Assembly (NCBI GenBank): GCA_003224235.1
Contig: QHYU01000176.1
Location: forward strand, 1-64,000
Source: Acidobacteriota bacterium
GTDB lineage: Bacteria; Acidobacteriota; Terriglobia; Acidiferrales; UBA7541
Reading direction: 5' to 3'
Length of the DNA: 64,000 bases
Part shown: in pieces, positions 1 through 7,571 of the stretch
Numbering within the stretch: the stretch's first letter is position 1
How the letters are laid out: the number at the start of each line of letters is the position of its first letter
The notes under the pieces: generated by a model
Told to the model about the DNA's origin: nothing
Seen by the model: only the letters and a program-made list of their open reading frames with translations
Databases searched by the model: none
Program-made: the position numbers and the translations under genes

Positions 1-132
1 CTCCGCGGCAAATTGCGCGGCGGCTTCGCTGACCTGCCGGTAGGACCACCGTGCTATGTGGTAGCCACTCCGGTGGACGTACGCGACATCTCCACCGTGG
101 CGCGAAAACTCTTCCAGGTATTCCAGGAGTGA
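1..132 (+). CDS. C-terminal end of an unidentified protein (runs off the left edge)
   Basis: Frame 1 is open from the first base to a TGA at 130-132 and would give the last 43 residues of a protein. The stretch includes GPPCYVVATPVDVRD and ends KLFQVFQE. The composition looks protein-like, with Val/Ala/Pro-rich beta-type segments and then an amphipathic helix. I do not recognise the family. It converges on the methyltransferase that follows on the other strand. The call rests only on the open frame and composition. Confidence 0.4.
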   Translation, partial: LRGKLRGGFADLPVGPPCYVVATPVDVRDISTVARKLFQVFQE

Positions 133-158
133 GCTACGCGGGGCTTTCGCGGGTGTCT

Positions 159-956
159 TCACGGTTTTCGCCACAGCAGCTGCGCCACTTTCGCACTAAA
201 AAACCAGTGGCCTCTGTGGCGCTCGATATGCAACCCGGCGGCGTCGCCCCGAGCAGTCTCGAGCAACTTCACCCGAAGATGACGCTGCAGGCGCCGCTGC
301 GCTGGGACTCCGCCTTCTCCGACTGCCGCCCCGAGCCAGTCTTCCAGGCGGCGCTTTCTCTCCGATACCTTGGCGTCGAGCAGCTCAAGACTCGCCTGCC
401 GGAATAGCGCGGTCAGCTCAGTCAGGGACAGCAGGTGCGCGGACACCCCGGCCGAGCGGAGGCGCTCGAGCCGGTCGAGTTCAGCGCTCTGGGCAGGATC
501 CTCCGGTGCCACCGCCTCGAGCACCGCCCGGCGGCCGCCCCGGCGAGTTACCCGGCACATTTCCGCTACGGCCTGCACCGGCGCAGGAAAATCAGCGAAG
601 GAAAAGGCGCAGGCTACCAGGTCGAATACATCACCAGGCAGCGGAAGCTGCTCCACGTCGGCCACGGCGAAGTGAACCGGGGGGCAGCGCCGTCGGCGTC
701 GCGCAACCTGCGCCCGGGCGATCATTTGCTCGGCCAGGTCCACGGCGTAGACTCGGCAGCCGTAGCCTACCAACTCCAGCGCTAACGTGCCTGGCCCGCA
801 GGCGAGATCGAGGACTTTCTCGCCAGCGCGCGGGTGGACCCAGGCCACGTCGGCCTGGGTCTCGCGTTGCAGGCGAGAGAAGACCACGCGCGCATACGGC
901 CCCGAAAGCCGGTTGAACAGCCGCTGCACTCCGGCCTTTGGCTCGGTCAGTGCCAT
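159..956 (-). CDS. Class I SAM-dependent methyltransferase (UbiE/Methyltransf_11 type)
   Basis: 265 residues. Motif I of the Rossmann methyltransferase fold is seen as VLDLACGPGTLAL at about residues 48-60, followed by the acidic end of strand 2 (VYAVDLAEQM) and a post-I segment HFAVADVEQLPLPG typical of UbiE-like enzymes. The second half is variable, which fits a substrate-recognition domain. The family methylates small molecules, quinones or lipids; the substrate here is unknown. The start ATG at 956 has no Shine-Dalgarno sequence, but a perfect TATAAT sits 8 bases upstream, so the message may be leaderless. It lies about 1 kb from the lipid/polyketide genes, and a link to them is only a guess. 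Confidence 0.8.
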   Translation of the reverse strand: MALTEPKAGVQRLFNRLSGPYARVVFSRLQRETQADVAWVHPRAGEKVLDLACGPGTLALELVGYGCRVYAVDLAEQMIARAQVARRRRRCPPVHFAVADVEQLPLPGDVFDLVACAFSFADFPAPVQAVAEMCRVTRRGGRRAVLEAVAPEDPAQSAELDRLERLRSAGVSAHLLSLTELTALFRQASLELLDAKVSERKRRLEDWLGAAVGEGGVPAQRRLQRHLRVKLLETARGDAAGLHIERHRGHWFFSAKVAQLLWRKP

Positions 957-964
957 CGGCAGGA

Positions 965-970
965 ATTATA
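965..970 (-). promoter_or_regulatory. -10 box of a probable leaderless promoter for the methyltransferase
   Basis: On the minus strand TATAAT is followed by 8 bases and then the ATG of the methyltransferase, so transcription would begin at or within a base or two of the start codon. No good -35 hexamer is seen at 16-18 bases. Confidence 0.4.
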
Positions 971-1037
971 TGCCCGTGGCCGCGATTCGGAGCCAACGGC
1001 TCTGGGGGGTGGTGAAAAGCTGTGAAAACTGGGGGAG

Positions 1038-1078
1038 TTGACAGCGGCAGCACCTATTCATCATAACCTGCTTATAAT
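1038..1078 (+). promoter_or_regulatory. Candidate promoter region for the cold-shock gene
   Basis: A perfect TTGACA at 1038-1043 is followed after 18 bases by CATAAC (1062-1067), a 4/6 match to the -10 consensus. A perfect TATAAT lies further on at 1073-1078 but has no matching -35. Either start would give a leader of about 230 nt before the cold-shock gene, which is typical for cspA-type genes. Confidence 0.45.
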
Positions 1079-1211
1079 GAATAGATTAGCGCAATCCATG
1101 TGTAAGGGCCCGCAGATCTTCGATTTCATTTCACTGGACAGGAGCGGTGGTGTGTGATAGTATGTCATTGCGTTTGATGCTCTTGTGATTCCTTTTGACT
1201 CGTTCAACGGG

Positions 1212-1244
1212 GCTGCAAGGATAAACTTGCAGCTTTTTGTTTTT
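1212..1244 (+). terminator. Intrinsic terminator inside the leader of the cold-shock gene
   Basis: GCTGCAAG at 1212-1219 pairs perfectly with CTTGCAGC at 1226-1233 across a 6-base loop and is followed at once by TTTTTGTTTTT. It lies between the candidate promoter and the cold-shock start codon, 68 bases upstream of the gene. It either ends a small leader RNA or works as an attenuator that must be read through. Confidence 0.75.
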
Positions 1245-1311
1245 ACGGGCTAGAGGCACCCACAAGGTTGGGGACGAGAAGCACCAAATAGCTTAAACAC
1301 GAGGAATAGAA

Positions 1312-1515
1312 GTGAAAGAACAAGGAACAGTGAAGTGGTTCAACGCCAGCAAAGGCTACGGGTTCATCCAGCGCCAGTCCGGCGAGGACGTCTTCGTACA
1401 TTACTCCGCCATACAGTCGGATGGGTACAAGACGCTTAGCGAGGGCCAGGCCGTTGAATTCGAGGTCCGCAAAGGACCCAAGGGTCTGCAGGCCGAGAAC
1501 GTCACCAGCCTCTAG
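1312..1515 (+). CDS. Cold-shock protein, CspA family
   Basis: 67 residues, the usual length for a single cold-shock domain. RNP1 is seen as KGYGFI and RNP2 as DVFVHYSAI, inside the standard five-strand OB fold starting [11 protein letters not shown]. It binds single-stranded RNA and DNA and acts as an RNA chaperone or antiterminator in the cytoplasm. The start is a GTG preceded by GAGGAA about five bases upstream. A terminator follows directly after the stop, and a second terminator sits inside the upstream leader, so the gene is probably controlled at the level of leader read-through. Which csp paralogue it is cannot be told. Confidence 0.95.
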   Translation: MKEQGTVKWFNASKGYGFIQRQSGEDVFVHYSAIQSDGYKTLSEGQAVEFEVRKGPKGLQAENVTSL

Positions 1516-1525
1516 CCAGGCATTA

Positions 1526-1562
1526 GGCGGGCCCCGATGAAATCGGGGCTCGCCCTCTCTTT
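1526..1562 (+). terminator. Intrinsic terminator of the cold-shock gene
   Basis: A 13-bp stem, nearly all paired with one G-T, runs from 1526-1538 to 1542-1554 with a GAA loop and is followed by CTCTCTTT. It begins 10 bases after the cold-shock stop codon. Confidence 0.8.
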
Positions 1563-1597
1563 CCCAGGGCTTGCGAGTGGGACTAAAGGAGGAAGTT

Positions 1598-1840
1598 GTG
1601 CAGGTTCTCCCCGAGGGCCAGTACATCAAGCACGAGATTTACGGGTTCGGTGTGGTCACCCAATCCGACCCGGAACGCACCACGATCGATTTCGATACTC
1701 ACGGCATGAAGAAGTTTGTCACCAACCTGATGACCGCTGAGCTGGTCGGCGAAGCGCCGCCCAAGTCCGCGCGTCCGCGGCGGCGGAAAAAGGCGTCTGC
1801 TGCTCCGGCCAAAGCCAAGGCCGCAGCCGGCCGCGGCTAG
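1598..1840 (+). CDS. Small Tudor-like protein with a basic Lys/Arg/Ala tail
   Basis: 80 residues from the GTG at 1598, chosen because AAAGGAGGAA lies five bases upstream. The frame is open further back without a better start. The body (HEIYGFGVVTQSDPERTTID and the following GMKKF) resembles the C-terminal Tudor-like beta barrel of UvrD/PcrA and related RNA-polymerase-contacting modules. That resemblance is by eye only. The last 25 residues are almost all K, R, A and P, which suggests nucleic-acid binding. It sits just behind the cold-shock gene on the same strand but after a terminator, so it probably has its own promoter or depends on read-through. The function is unknown. Confidence 0.65.
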   Translation: MQVLPEGQYIKHEIYGFGVVTQSDPERTTIDFDTHGMKKFVTNLMTAELVGEAPPKSARPRRRKKASAAPAKAKAAAGRG

Positions 1841-1974
1841 TTCACCCGCACTCACCTAATCACGTTCTTTTCGCGCGAGGCTTGGTCAGCCGCGGACGTG
1901 TGTCTAAACAGCTTGAGAAACACAGCCTCAATGGGCGGTGACCCCGGCCGGGGCCGGTCGTCGGGGGGAAAAAC

Positions 1975-3195
1975 TCACCGCAGATGCGTGCGCAGCGCCA
2001 GCACCGCGTTGAGCCCGCCAAAGGCGAACGAGTTGGAGAGAGCACATTCGACTTGGGCCGCTCGCGCGCGATGGGTGATGATGTCGAGATCGCATTCCGG
2101 GTCCGGCTCGATGAAGTTAGCCGTCGGCGGGAGCAGACCCTGGTGCAAGGCCATGACGGTAGCCACCGCTTCGAGTGCACCCGCAGCGCCCAGGGCGTGG
2201 CCGTGCATGGACTTGGTCGAGCTCACAGCGAGCCGGTCAGCATGCGCGCCGAAGACCTCGCGAATGGCGCGCGTCTCGGTTGGATCATTGCCCGGCGTGC
2301 CTGTGCCATGGGCGTTGATATAGCCGACCTGTTCAGGGTGAAGCTGGGCATCGCGCAGCGCCGCCCGCATCGCTCGGGCGGGGCCTTCCACCGAAGGCTG
2401 CGTGATGTGGCCGGCATCGGAGGACATCCCCAATCCCACGATTTCACCGTAAATTCTCGCGCCTCTGGCCTCAGCGCGCTCAAGCGGTTCCAGCACCAGC
2501 ATGGCGCCGCCCTCGCCCAGGATCATCCCGCGACGATCCCGAGAAAAAGGCCGGCAAGTATCAGGAGCAATGACGCGTATGGCTTCCCAGGCCTTCAACA
2601 GGCCCATGCTGAACGGGGCCTCGCTCCCGCCGGCAATCGCCAGATCGACTTCGCCGCTGCGAACCATCCGGAAGGCCTGGCCGATAGCATGGTTGGCGGA
2701 GGAGCAAGCGGTGGAAATCGTGAAGGCGGGGCCTGTTGTGCCGAACTCCACGGAAATGTGGCTGGCGCCGGCATTCGCCATGATTCGTGGGATCGTAAGA
2801 GGATGGACCCGGCCTCGTTCCTGGCGATAAAGCTCTACGAATCCGGCGTCTTGGGTGGACTGGCCGCCGACACACGAACCGGAGACCACAGCGGTCTTTT
2901 CCCGAAGCTCTGGCGTCAGGGTCACGCCGGAGTCCCCAACTGCTTCCCGCGCAGCGATAACCGCGAATTGAGCGAAGCGATCCAGCAGGTCGGCCCGGTT
3001 GGAACCAAAGTGTTTGCCGGTATCGTATTCCCGCACCTCGGCGCCGTTTTGAAAGCGCAGGTTGGAGACGTCCAACGATCGGATCGGACCGATGCCCGAT
3101 CGGCCCGCGCGCAGCGCGCACCAAACCTCAGCGAGGTTGTGACCCAGCGCGCAGATCACGCCCAGTCCGGTCACGACGACTCGCCGGGCAGTCAT
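1975..3195 (-). CDS. Beta-ketoacyl-ACP synthase, FabF/KAS II type
   Basis: 406 residues, normal for FabF. The thiolase-fold catalytic residues are visible: Cys164 in STACSS, His296 in NAHGTGT and His333 in the KSMHGHALGAAG block with Lys328. It condenses malonyl-ACP with an acyl-ACP in the cytoplasm. The ACP gene ends three bases upstream, so the two form a small operon. The next genes on the other strand are a YceI protein and a type III polyketide synthase. It therefore seems more likely to be a dedicated chain-builder for a special lipid than the housekeeping FabF. It could still be the housekeeping enzyme, since other fab genes are outside the window. Confidence 0.88.
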   Translation of the reverse strand: MTARRVVVTGLGVICALGHNLAEVWCALRAGRSGIGPIRSLDVSNLRFQNGAEVREYDTGKHFGSNRADLLDRFAQFAVIAAREAVGDSGVTLTPELREKTAVVSGSCVGGQSTQDAGFVELYRQERGRVHPLTIPRIMANAGASHISVEFGTTGPAFTISTACSSANHAIGQAFRMVRSGEVDLAIAGGSEAPFSMGLLKAWEAIRVIAPDTCRPFSRDRRGMILGEGGAMLVLEPLERAEARGARIYGEIVGLGMSSDAGHITQPSVEGPARAMRAALRDAQLHPEQVGYINAHGTGTPGNDPTETRAIREVFGAHADRLAVSSTKSMHGHALGAAGALEAVATVMALHQGLLPPTANFIEPDPECDLDIITHRARAAQVECALSNSFAFGGLNAVLALRTHLR

Positions 3196-3198
3196 TGC

Positions 3199-3468
3199 TC
3201 AGGCCGCAGGCGCGGTGGAGTCCACAGAAACATTCCCTGCCAGCTTCCTCACTTCCTCGACCACGTCGCGCACACTGCGGACCGACCGGGCATCATCATC
3301 GGAAATAGCGATCCGGAATGCTTTTTCAAGCTCGGACAGCAAGACGATGGTATCCAAGGAATCGATCCCGAGAGCCTGCAGCGGGGTGTCGATGGAAATC
3401 TTATCTCGCGGAATGCGCTTCACCGAAGCGAGGATGGCGAGAACCTTTTCGGATACTGGATCGGACAT
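3199..3468 (-). CDS. Acyl carrier protein
   Basis: 89 residues. The phosphopantetheine attachment motif GIDSLD gives Ser37, in the usual place at the start of helix 2, and the acidic helix 2 and C-terminal helix follow. The ATG at 3468 was chosen because GGAG lies eight bases upstream. It carries acyl intermediates as thioesters. It is immediately followed by the ketosynthase, three bases away, and points away from the divergent YceI/type III PKS operon. The pairing suggests a private ACP for the ketosynthase. The C-terminal tail SVDSTAPAA is a little longer than in E. coli AcpP. Confidence 0.9.
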   Translation of the reverse strand: MSDPVSEKVLAILASVKRIPRDKISIDTPLQALGIDSLDTIVLLSELEKAFRIAISDDDARSVRSVRDVVEEVRKLAGNVSVDSTAPAA

Positions 3469-3751
3469 TATCCTAGCTCCTGCTTGCTTGGATGCGACAC
3501 GGACCCAAGATGGGCGGGTGTCTCGGGCATCAGCGGCAAAGCCGTAGCCGAAGCAGAGTCGAAGAGGATACATCAGGATCGCCGGCAAAGCACTCGTAAC
3601 TGCCCTCACACCGGAGGAGAGAACCCTCACGGAGTTTCGTGACTTCTGTGTCCAGGGCGGGGTAGGAGGTATCCACCGCGGGCATATAAACACCTCTCCC
3701 CCGGCATCTGAAAGATGGCAAGATAAGGATCGACCTTGAGAGGAGTACATG

Positions 3752-4342
3752 ATGAACCGTGCGACGCTGTCGATGGGGGTTTTGGCAGTTGTGCTGGGGG
3801 GCTGGATGTGGCCAGTTGCGGCTCGGAGCGAGAGTCGCGCGATGGACGTGAGTCGTTCAGTCTTGAAGATACGCGTCTTCAAATCCGGCTTATTTTCCGC
3901 TTTTGCACACGACCACGAAATTGAGGCCCCCATTGAACAGGGCGCGGTCGAGACCGCCGGGAATCCCGCCGTTGAGTTTCGCGTGGATGCGCGCAGGCTC
4001 CGCGTGTTGGACCCCGAGCTTGCGGCGGATAAACGCGCGGAGGTCCAGAAGACAATGGACGGCCCGCAAGTTCTCGACAGCAGCCGCTTCTCGGGAATTT
4101 CCTTTCAGTCCATGTCGGTCGAGAAGATCGACGCCGAACACTGGATAGTGCGCGGGAATCTGACACTCCATGGACAGACTCGCCCGGTGATTGTAACCGC
4201 GATACAGAAGGATGGGCATTACCGCGGTTCGGCGACCCTGAAGCAGCGCGACTTCGGCATTGCTCCGGTGAGCATTGCCGGGGGAACCGTGAAAGTTAAA
4301 GACGAGGTCACGGTGGAGTTCGACATTGTGCTGGCGGAGTGA
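3752..4342 (+). CDS. Secreted YceI-family lipid-binding protein
   Basis: 196 residues from the second of two consecutive ATG codons, which has AGGAG six bases upstream; the first ATG, three bases earlier, has too short a spacing. A signal peptide covers about residues 1-26 (LSMGVLAVVLGGW then PVAARSESRA). The rest matches the YceI barrel: the FAHDHEI loop, FRVDARRL, and the late GNLTLHGQTRPV strand. YceI proteins hold long isoprenoid or amphipathic chains in a lipocalin-like barrel in the periplasm. It heads the operon with the type III PKS, so it may carry the cluster product or a quinone partner. Confidence 0.85.
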   Translation: MNRATLSMGVLAVVLGGWMWPVAARSESRAMDVSRSVLKIRVFKSGLFSAFAHDHEIEAPIEQGAVETAGNPAVEFRVDARRLRVLDPELAADKRAEVQKTMDGPQVLDSSRFSGISFQSMSVEKIDAEHWIVRGNLTLHGQTRPVIVTAIQKDGHYRGSATLKQRDFGIAPVSIAGGTVKVKDEVTVEFDIVLAE

Positions 4343-4439
4343 TTCGCGCGGGCGCCACTTCCTTTGCTGCGCAACGGCTGTTCCAACGGACCAGGTCGCG
4401 CATATCCATTGCAGTCACCGGGTTATAATCGCGTAGACT

Positions 4440-5552
4440 TTGAGCGAGGTCATCCCTTTGTCGGATTGGAGCGCCGCCAGGCACAGCGAGCAGAATGGCG
4501 CTCGCCCCACGATCACGGCCACCGCCACGGCCGTGCCAGCCTATGCAGTGACGCGCGAAGAAGTGAAAACCTACCTGAAACACGTCTTCTCGCTCGAGCC
4601 GAGCCGGCTGGACGGCATGATGGCCATAATCGACAATTCACAGGTGAGGCGCCGCTACTGCATTCATCCGGTGGATTACATCATCCAGCCGCGGCCCCTG
4701 AGCCAAATCAGTCGGGAGTATCAGGAGCACGCCGTGCTGCTGGGGCGCCAGGTCGCTTCCGAATGTTTGGGGAGAGCTGGGATGACGCCGACGGACATCG
4801 ATTTGGTCGTCACCGTGTCCTGCACCGGGGTGATGATTCCCTCGCTCGACGCCCATCTGATTAATGATCTGGGGTTTCGCTCGGATGTCCGGCGCTTACC
4901 CATCACCGAGCTAGGATGCGCCGCCGGGGCCGCGGCGCTCTCCCGAGCCTGGGAATTCATGCGCGGATTTCCCGAGGCCAACGTTCTGGTGATTGCCGTC
5001 GAATTGCCCAGTCTCACGTTTCAGCGCGGCGACCTATCGCAGGCCAACCTTATTTCCAGTGTGCTCTTCGGAGACGGCGCTGCCGCCGCCGTTGTCACCG
5101 GCCGTTCGGCTCGCGGGCCACAGATCCTCGATACGACGAGTTACCTCTTTCCCCATTCGCTCGATGCGATGGGCTTCGATTTGAAGGAGAGTGGCTTTCA
5201 CATCGTGCTCTCGAAAGATGTGCCGCAGCTTATCCGGGAAAAAATCAAGAGTCTGGTCAGCTCCTTCCTCGGACGCCATGGCCTCTGCCGGGAACAGATA
5301 TCCTCTTTCATCCTCCATCCGGGCGGACAGAAGCTCCTCGTGTACATGGAGGAGGAGCTGGGGCTGAGCCGTGCGGATACGCAGATCTCCTGGGATGTGT
5401 TGTGCGACTACGGTAATCTCTCCAGCGCCTCCGTGCTTTTCGTGCTGCACGAGTGTCTGAACAAGCGAAATGCAAGCGCCGGTGAATATGGATTGCTGGC
5501 CGCTTTCGGGCCAGGCTTCAGTTCGGAGATGCTTCTTCTGAGATGGGCGTAA
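4440..5552 (+). CDS. Type III polyketide synthase (chalcone/alkylresorcinol synthase family)
   Basis: 370 residues from a TTG. A start inside the conserved N-terminal strand is unlikely, and no better codon was seen. The Cys-His-Asn triad is clear: Cys160 in ELGCAAGAAAL, His293 in FILHPGGQK and Asn326 in YGNLSSAS. The C-terminal AAFGPGFSSEM block is also typical. These homodimeric enzymes extend an acyl-CoA or acyl-ACP starter with malonyl-CoA and cyclise the chain to resorcinols, pyrones or phloroglucinols. The methyltransferase that follows overlaps this gene by 10 bases. The neighbours match bacterial alkylresorcinol/alkylpyrone loci, so a long acyl starter is likely. Confidence 0.92.
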   Translation: MSEVIPLSDWSAARHSEQNGARPTITATATAVPAYAVTREEVKTYLKHVFSLEPSRLDGMMAIIDNSQVRRRYCIHPVDYIIQPRPLSQISREYQEHAVLLGRQVASECLGRAGMTPTDIDLVVTVSCTGVMIPSLDAHLINDLGFRSDVRRLPITELGCAAGAAALSRAWEFMRGFPEANVLVIAVELPSLTFQRGDLSQANLISSVLFGDGAAAAVVTGRSARGPQILDTTSYLFPHSLDAMGFDLKESGFHIVLSKDVPQLIREKIKSLVSSFLGRHGLCREQISSFILHPGGQKLLVYMEEELGLSRADTQISWDVLCDYGNLSSASVLFVLHECLNKRNASAGEYGLLAAFGPGFSSEMLLLRWA

Positions 5553-6115
5553 GCATCACCGCGTACATCGGGTTGCTCTTGGCCGTGGGTCTAGGCCGTC
5601 TGGTCGAGATGCGAATTTCGGCGCGCCATCAACGCCAGCTTTCCGCGCAGGGCGTTGTGAAAGTGCCCGAGAGAAATTTTCGCTGGATGGTCCTGTTGCA
5701 TACGGGGGTTTTAGTTTCGGCGGGCCTGGAGGTTGTGTTATTTCGCCGGCCGCTCATCCCCCGCCTGGCGCTGGCCATGGGCCTGCTGTTTGTTCTCGCC
5801 AACGGGCTGCGTTGGTGGGTGATGACCACGTTGTCCGAGCACTGGAACGTTCAAGTCATGGCGTCGACGCGCTTGGGGGTCGTCACCGGCGGCCCGTATC
5901 GCTGGATACGGCATCCTAACTACGTCGCTGTTTTTCTCGAGCTGCTCGCCCTGCCCCTGATCCACACGGCTTGGCTGACCGCAGTCTGGGGCGGAGTGGC
6001 TCATGTGCGGATCCTTCGCTGGCGTGTGGCCGTTGAGGAAACCGTTTTGCTGGCCGACCCCGCGTACCAGGTAACGATGGGGAACAAGCCGCGTTTTCTG
6101 CCCAAGTTGTTTTGA
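5543..6115 (+). CDS. Isoprenylcysteine carboxyl methyltransferase-family membrane O-methyltransferase
   Basis: 190 residues with about four to five hydrophobic segments (roughly 5-20, 50-66, 75-95 and 128-150). The family hallmark is seen as GPYRWIRHPNY (residues 117-127) followed by ELLALPLIH and the acidic pair Glu165-Glu166. Relatives beside bacterial type III PKS genes (SrsB of Streptomyces, BpsB of Bacillus) methylate alkylresorcinol or alkylpyrone products at the membrane. The ATG overlaps the end of the PKS gene by 10 bases, which indicates translational coupling. That it acts on the PKS product is inferred from this coupling and from the precedent. Confidence 0.88.
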   Translation: MGVSITAYIGLLLAVGLGRLVEMRISARHQRQLSAQGVVKVPERNFRWMVLLHTGVLVSAGLEVVLFRRPLIPRLALAMGLLFVLANGLRWWVMTTLSEHWNVQVMASTRLGVVTGGPYRWIRHPNYVAVFLELLALPLIHTAWLTAVWGGVAHVRILRWRVAVEETVLLADPAYQVTMGNKPRFLPKLF

Positions 6116-6168
6116 AGGCGTCCGCGGTCAGTCGAACCCACGGAGTAGCCGATTGAAGGAACACGGAT

Positions 6169-7350
6169 ATGACGGGCATGGCAGATGTCCTTATCGCTGG
6201 AGGTGGGATCGCCGGGTCAACGCTGGCGATCCTGCTCGGCCGCCAGGGTCTAACGGTTGAGATCTTCGAGCGCGGGCGATTTCCCAAAGAAAAAACGTGC
6301 GGCGAGGGGTTGATGCCGGCCGGAGTGGCCGTCCTGAACCGGCTGGGATTGGGCCAAGCGGTGGGTGGCGCCCCGTTCTATGGTGTGCGCTACCACTTCG
6401 GCAATCAGACAGCCGAGGGACGCTTCCCGAGAGTTGCCGGGTTGCCTATCGCCGGGCGGGGACAGCGCCGAAAACATCTCGATCAAGTCCTTTTCCAAGC
6501 GGCAGCGGCTACACCAGGTGTTAAGGCGCACACCGGGATGGCAGCGGATGCGCCGTTCTGCGAAAACGGCCGGGTAGCCGGCCTGCTCGTGGGCGGGGAG
6601 CCACGCCGCGCCGCGCTGGTGGTCGCGGCCGATGGCGTGCACTCGCGGATGCGGCACCTTCTGGGGCTGAATAAGCCGCAGCGCCGAAAACGATTCGGCA
6701 CACGAGCTCACTTCCGCCTAGGCACGGGCCAGACCCAGCCGCCGTGGGTGGATGTGTTTGTCTGTCCCGGATACGAACTCTATGTGACCCCGCTGCCGGA
6801 AAAGGAGGTGCTGGTGGCGGGGCTTACTTACGCCGGGGCCTTGAGCGAACCAATTGAGCGGGCGTTTCATCGCTGGTGGCGCGCGCAACCGGTGCTGGCC
6901 GCGCGACTCGAGGGTGCCGAGCAGGTGAGTTCGCTGATGGGCACATCACCGCTTGCTGGCAACGCGCGCGCGGGTGTCGCTCCCGGTATCGTTTTGCTCG
7001 GCGATGCCGCCGGCTTTCTCGATCCTATCACCGGCGGCGGCATGACCCAGGCGCTGATGACAGCCGAGCTTCTGGCCAAGTACGCCTCTCGAGGACTGGG
7101 AAACGCAAAGGAATGGCTCTGGGCCTTTGAACGCGACCGCCAAATGTTGCTGCAGGACTACCGGGTCTTGACGCAGATGGTGCTCTGGCTGGCGGATCAT
7201 CCGCGACTCGCCGAGTGGTTGCTGTCTGTGTTGCGTATTTCGCCTGCTCTTTTTTCCCATTTGGTGGGAGTTTCGGGCGGCGTCAGACGCCTGCTTCCGT
7301 TTCATGCAAGTAGAGAGTCCGACCTTCAAGCCTTGGCGGAAAGGCAATAA
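6169..7350 (+). CDS. FAD-dependent oxidoreductase/monooxygenase (geranylgeranyl-reductase-like)
   Basis: 393 residues. The FAD-binding GGGIAGS is at residues 11-17, a CGEGLMP motif with Cys44 follows, and the second FAD contact is GDAAGFLDPITGGGM near residue 280. This pattern belongs to the group that includes aromatic hydroxylases and geranylgeranyl reductases. The ATG has AAGGA eight bases upstream and lies 53 bases after the methyltransferase stop. In streptomycete alkylresorcinol loci the third enzyme (SrsC) is a flavoprotein that hydroxylates the ring towards a quinone; a similar role is inferred here. Saturation of an alkyl or prenyl chain is the alternative. Confidence 0.82.
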   Translation: MTGMADVLIAGGGIAGSTLAILLGRQGLTVEIFERGRFPKEKTCGEGLMPAGVAVLNRLGLGQAVGGAPFYGVRYHFGNQTAEGRFPRVAGLPIAGRGQRRKHLDQVLFQAAAATPGVKAHTGMAADAPFCENGRVAGLLVGGEPRRAALVVAADGVHSRMRHLLGLNKPQRRKRFGTRAHFRLGTGQTQPPWVDVFVCPGYELYVTPLPEKEVLVAGLTYAGALSEPIERAFHRWWRAQPVLAARLEGAEQVSSLMGTSPLAGNARAGVAPGIVLLGDAAGFLDPITGGGMTQALMTAELLAKYASRGLGNAKEWLWAFERDRQMLLQDYRVLTQMVLWLADHPRLAEWLLSVLRISPALFSHLVGVSGGVRRLLPFHASRESDLQALAERQ

Positions 7351-7394
7351 TTCTTCGCCCTGCAATTCAATGGGCGTATGTGAGCTCTCACAGT

Positions 7395-7561
7395 CAGATA
7401 GTTGGGACAGCTGCAAGCTATCTGCCAAGAACTTCCGCGCGTCTACAAAAAATGCAAGCTATGGAAATCGAGGTTGTCACACTCTGAAGGGCAGTGTCCG
7501 CCGCGGCGGGGGCGCCGGGCTTCAGTCCGGCACTTGCTTGCTCCGTTGGAGCTGAAGCTCC
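7395..7561. repeat. Cluster of short palindromes between convergent genes
   Basis: Four inverted repeats lie in this gap: CAGATAG/CTATCTG (7395-7401 and 7418-7424), the palindrome CCGCCGCGGCGG near 7499-7510, GCCGG...CCGGC (7514-7531) and GGAGCTGAAGCTCC (7548-7561). They are not followed by T-runs and look like REP-type intergenic elements. A related CCGCCGCGGCGG core occurs near 49144. The flanking genes converge, so the hairpins may also block read-through. Confidence 0.4.
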
Positions 7562-7571
7562 TACCCCCTAC

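Noticed and set aside
1984-3642. Long open frame (over 500 codons) on the plus strand opposite the ketosynthase and ACP
   Set aside because: It is the antisense of two clearly identified genes with intact catalytic motifs, and its predicted product is basic and patternless.
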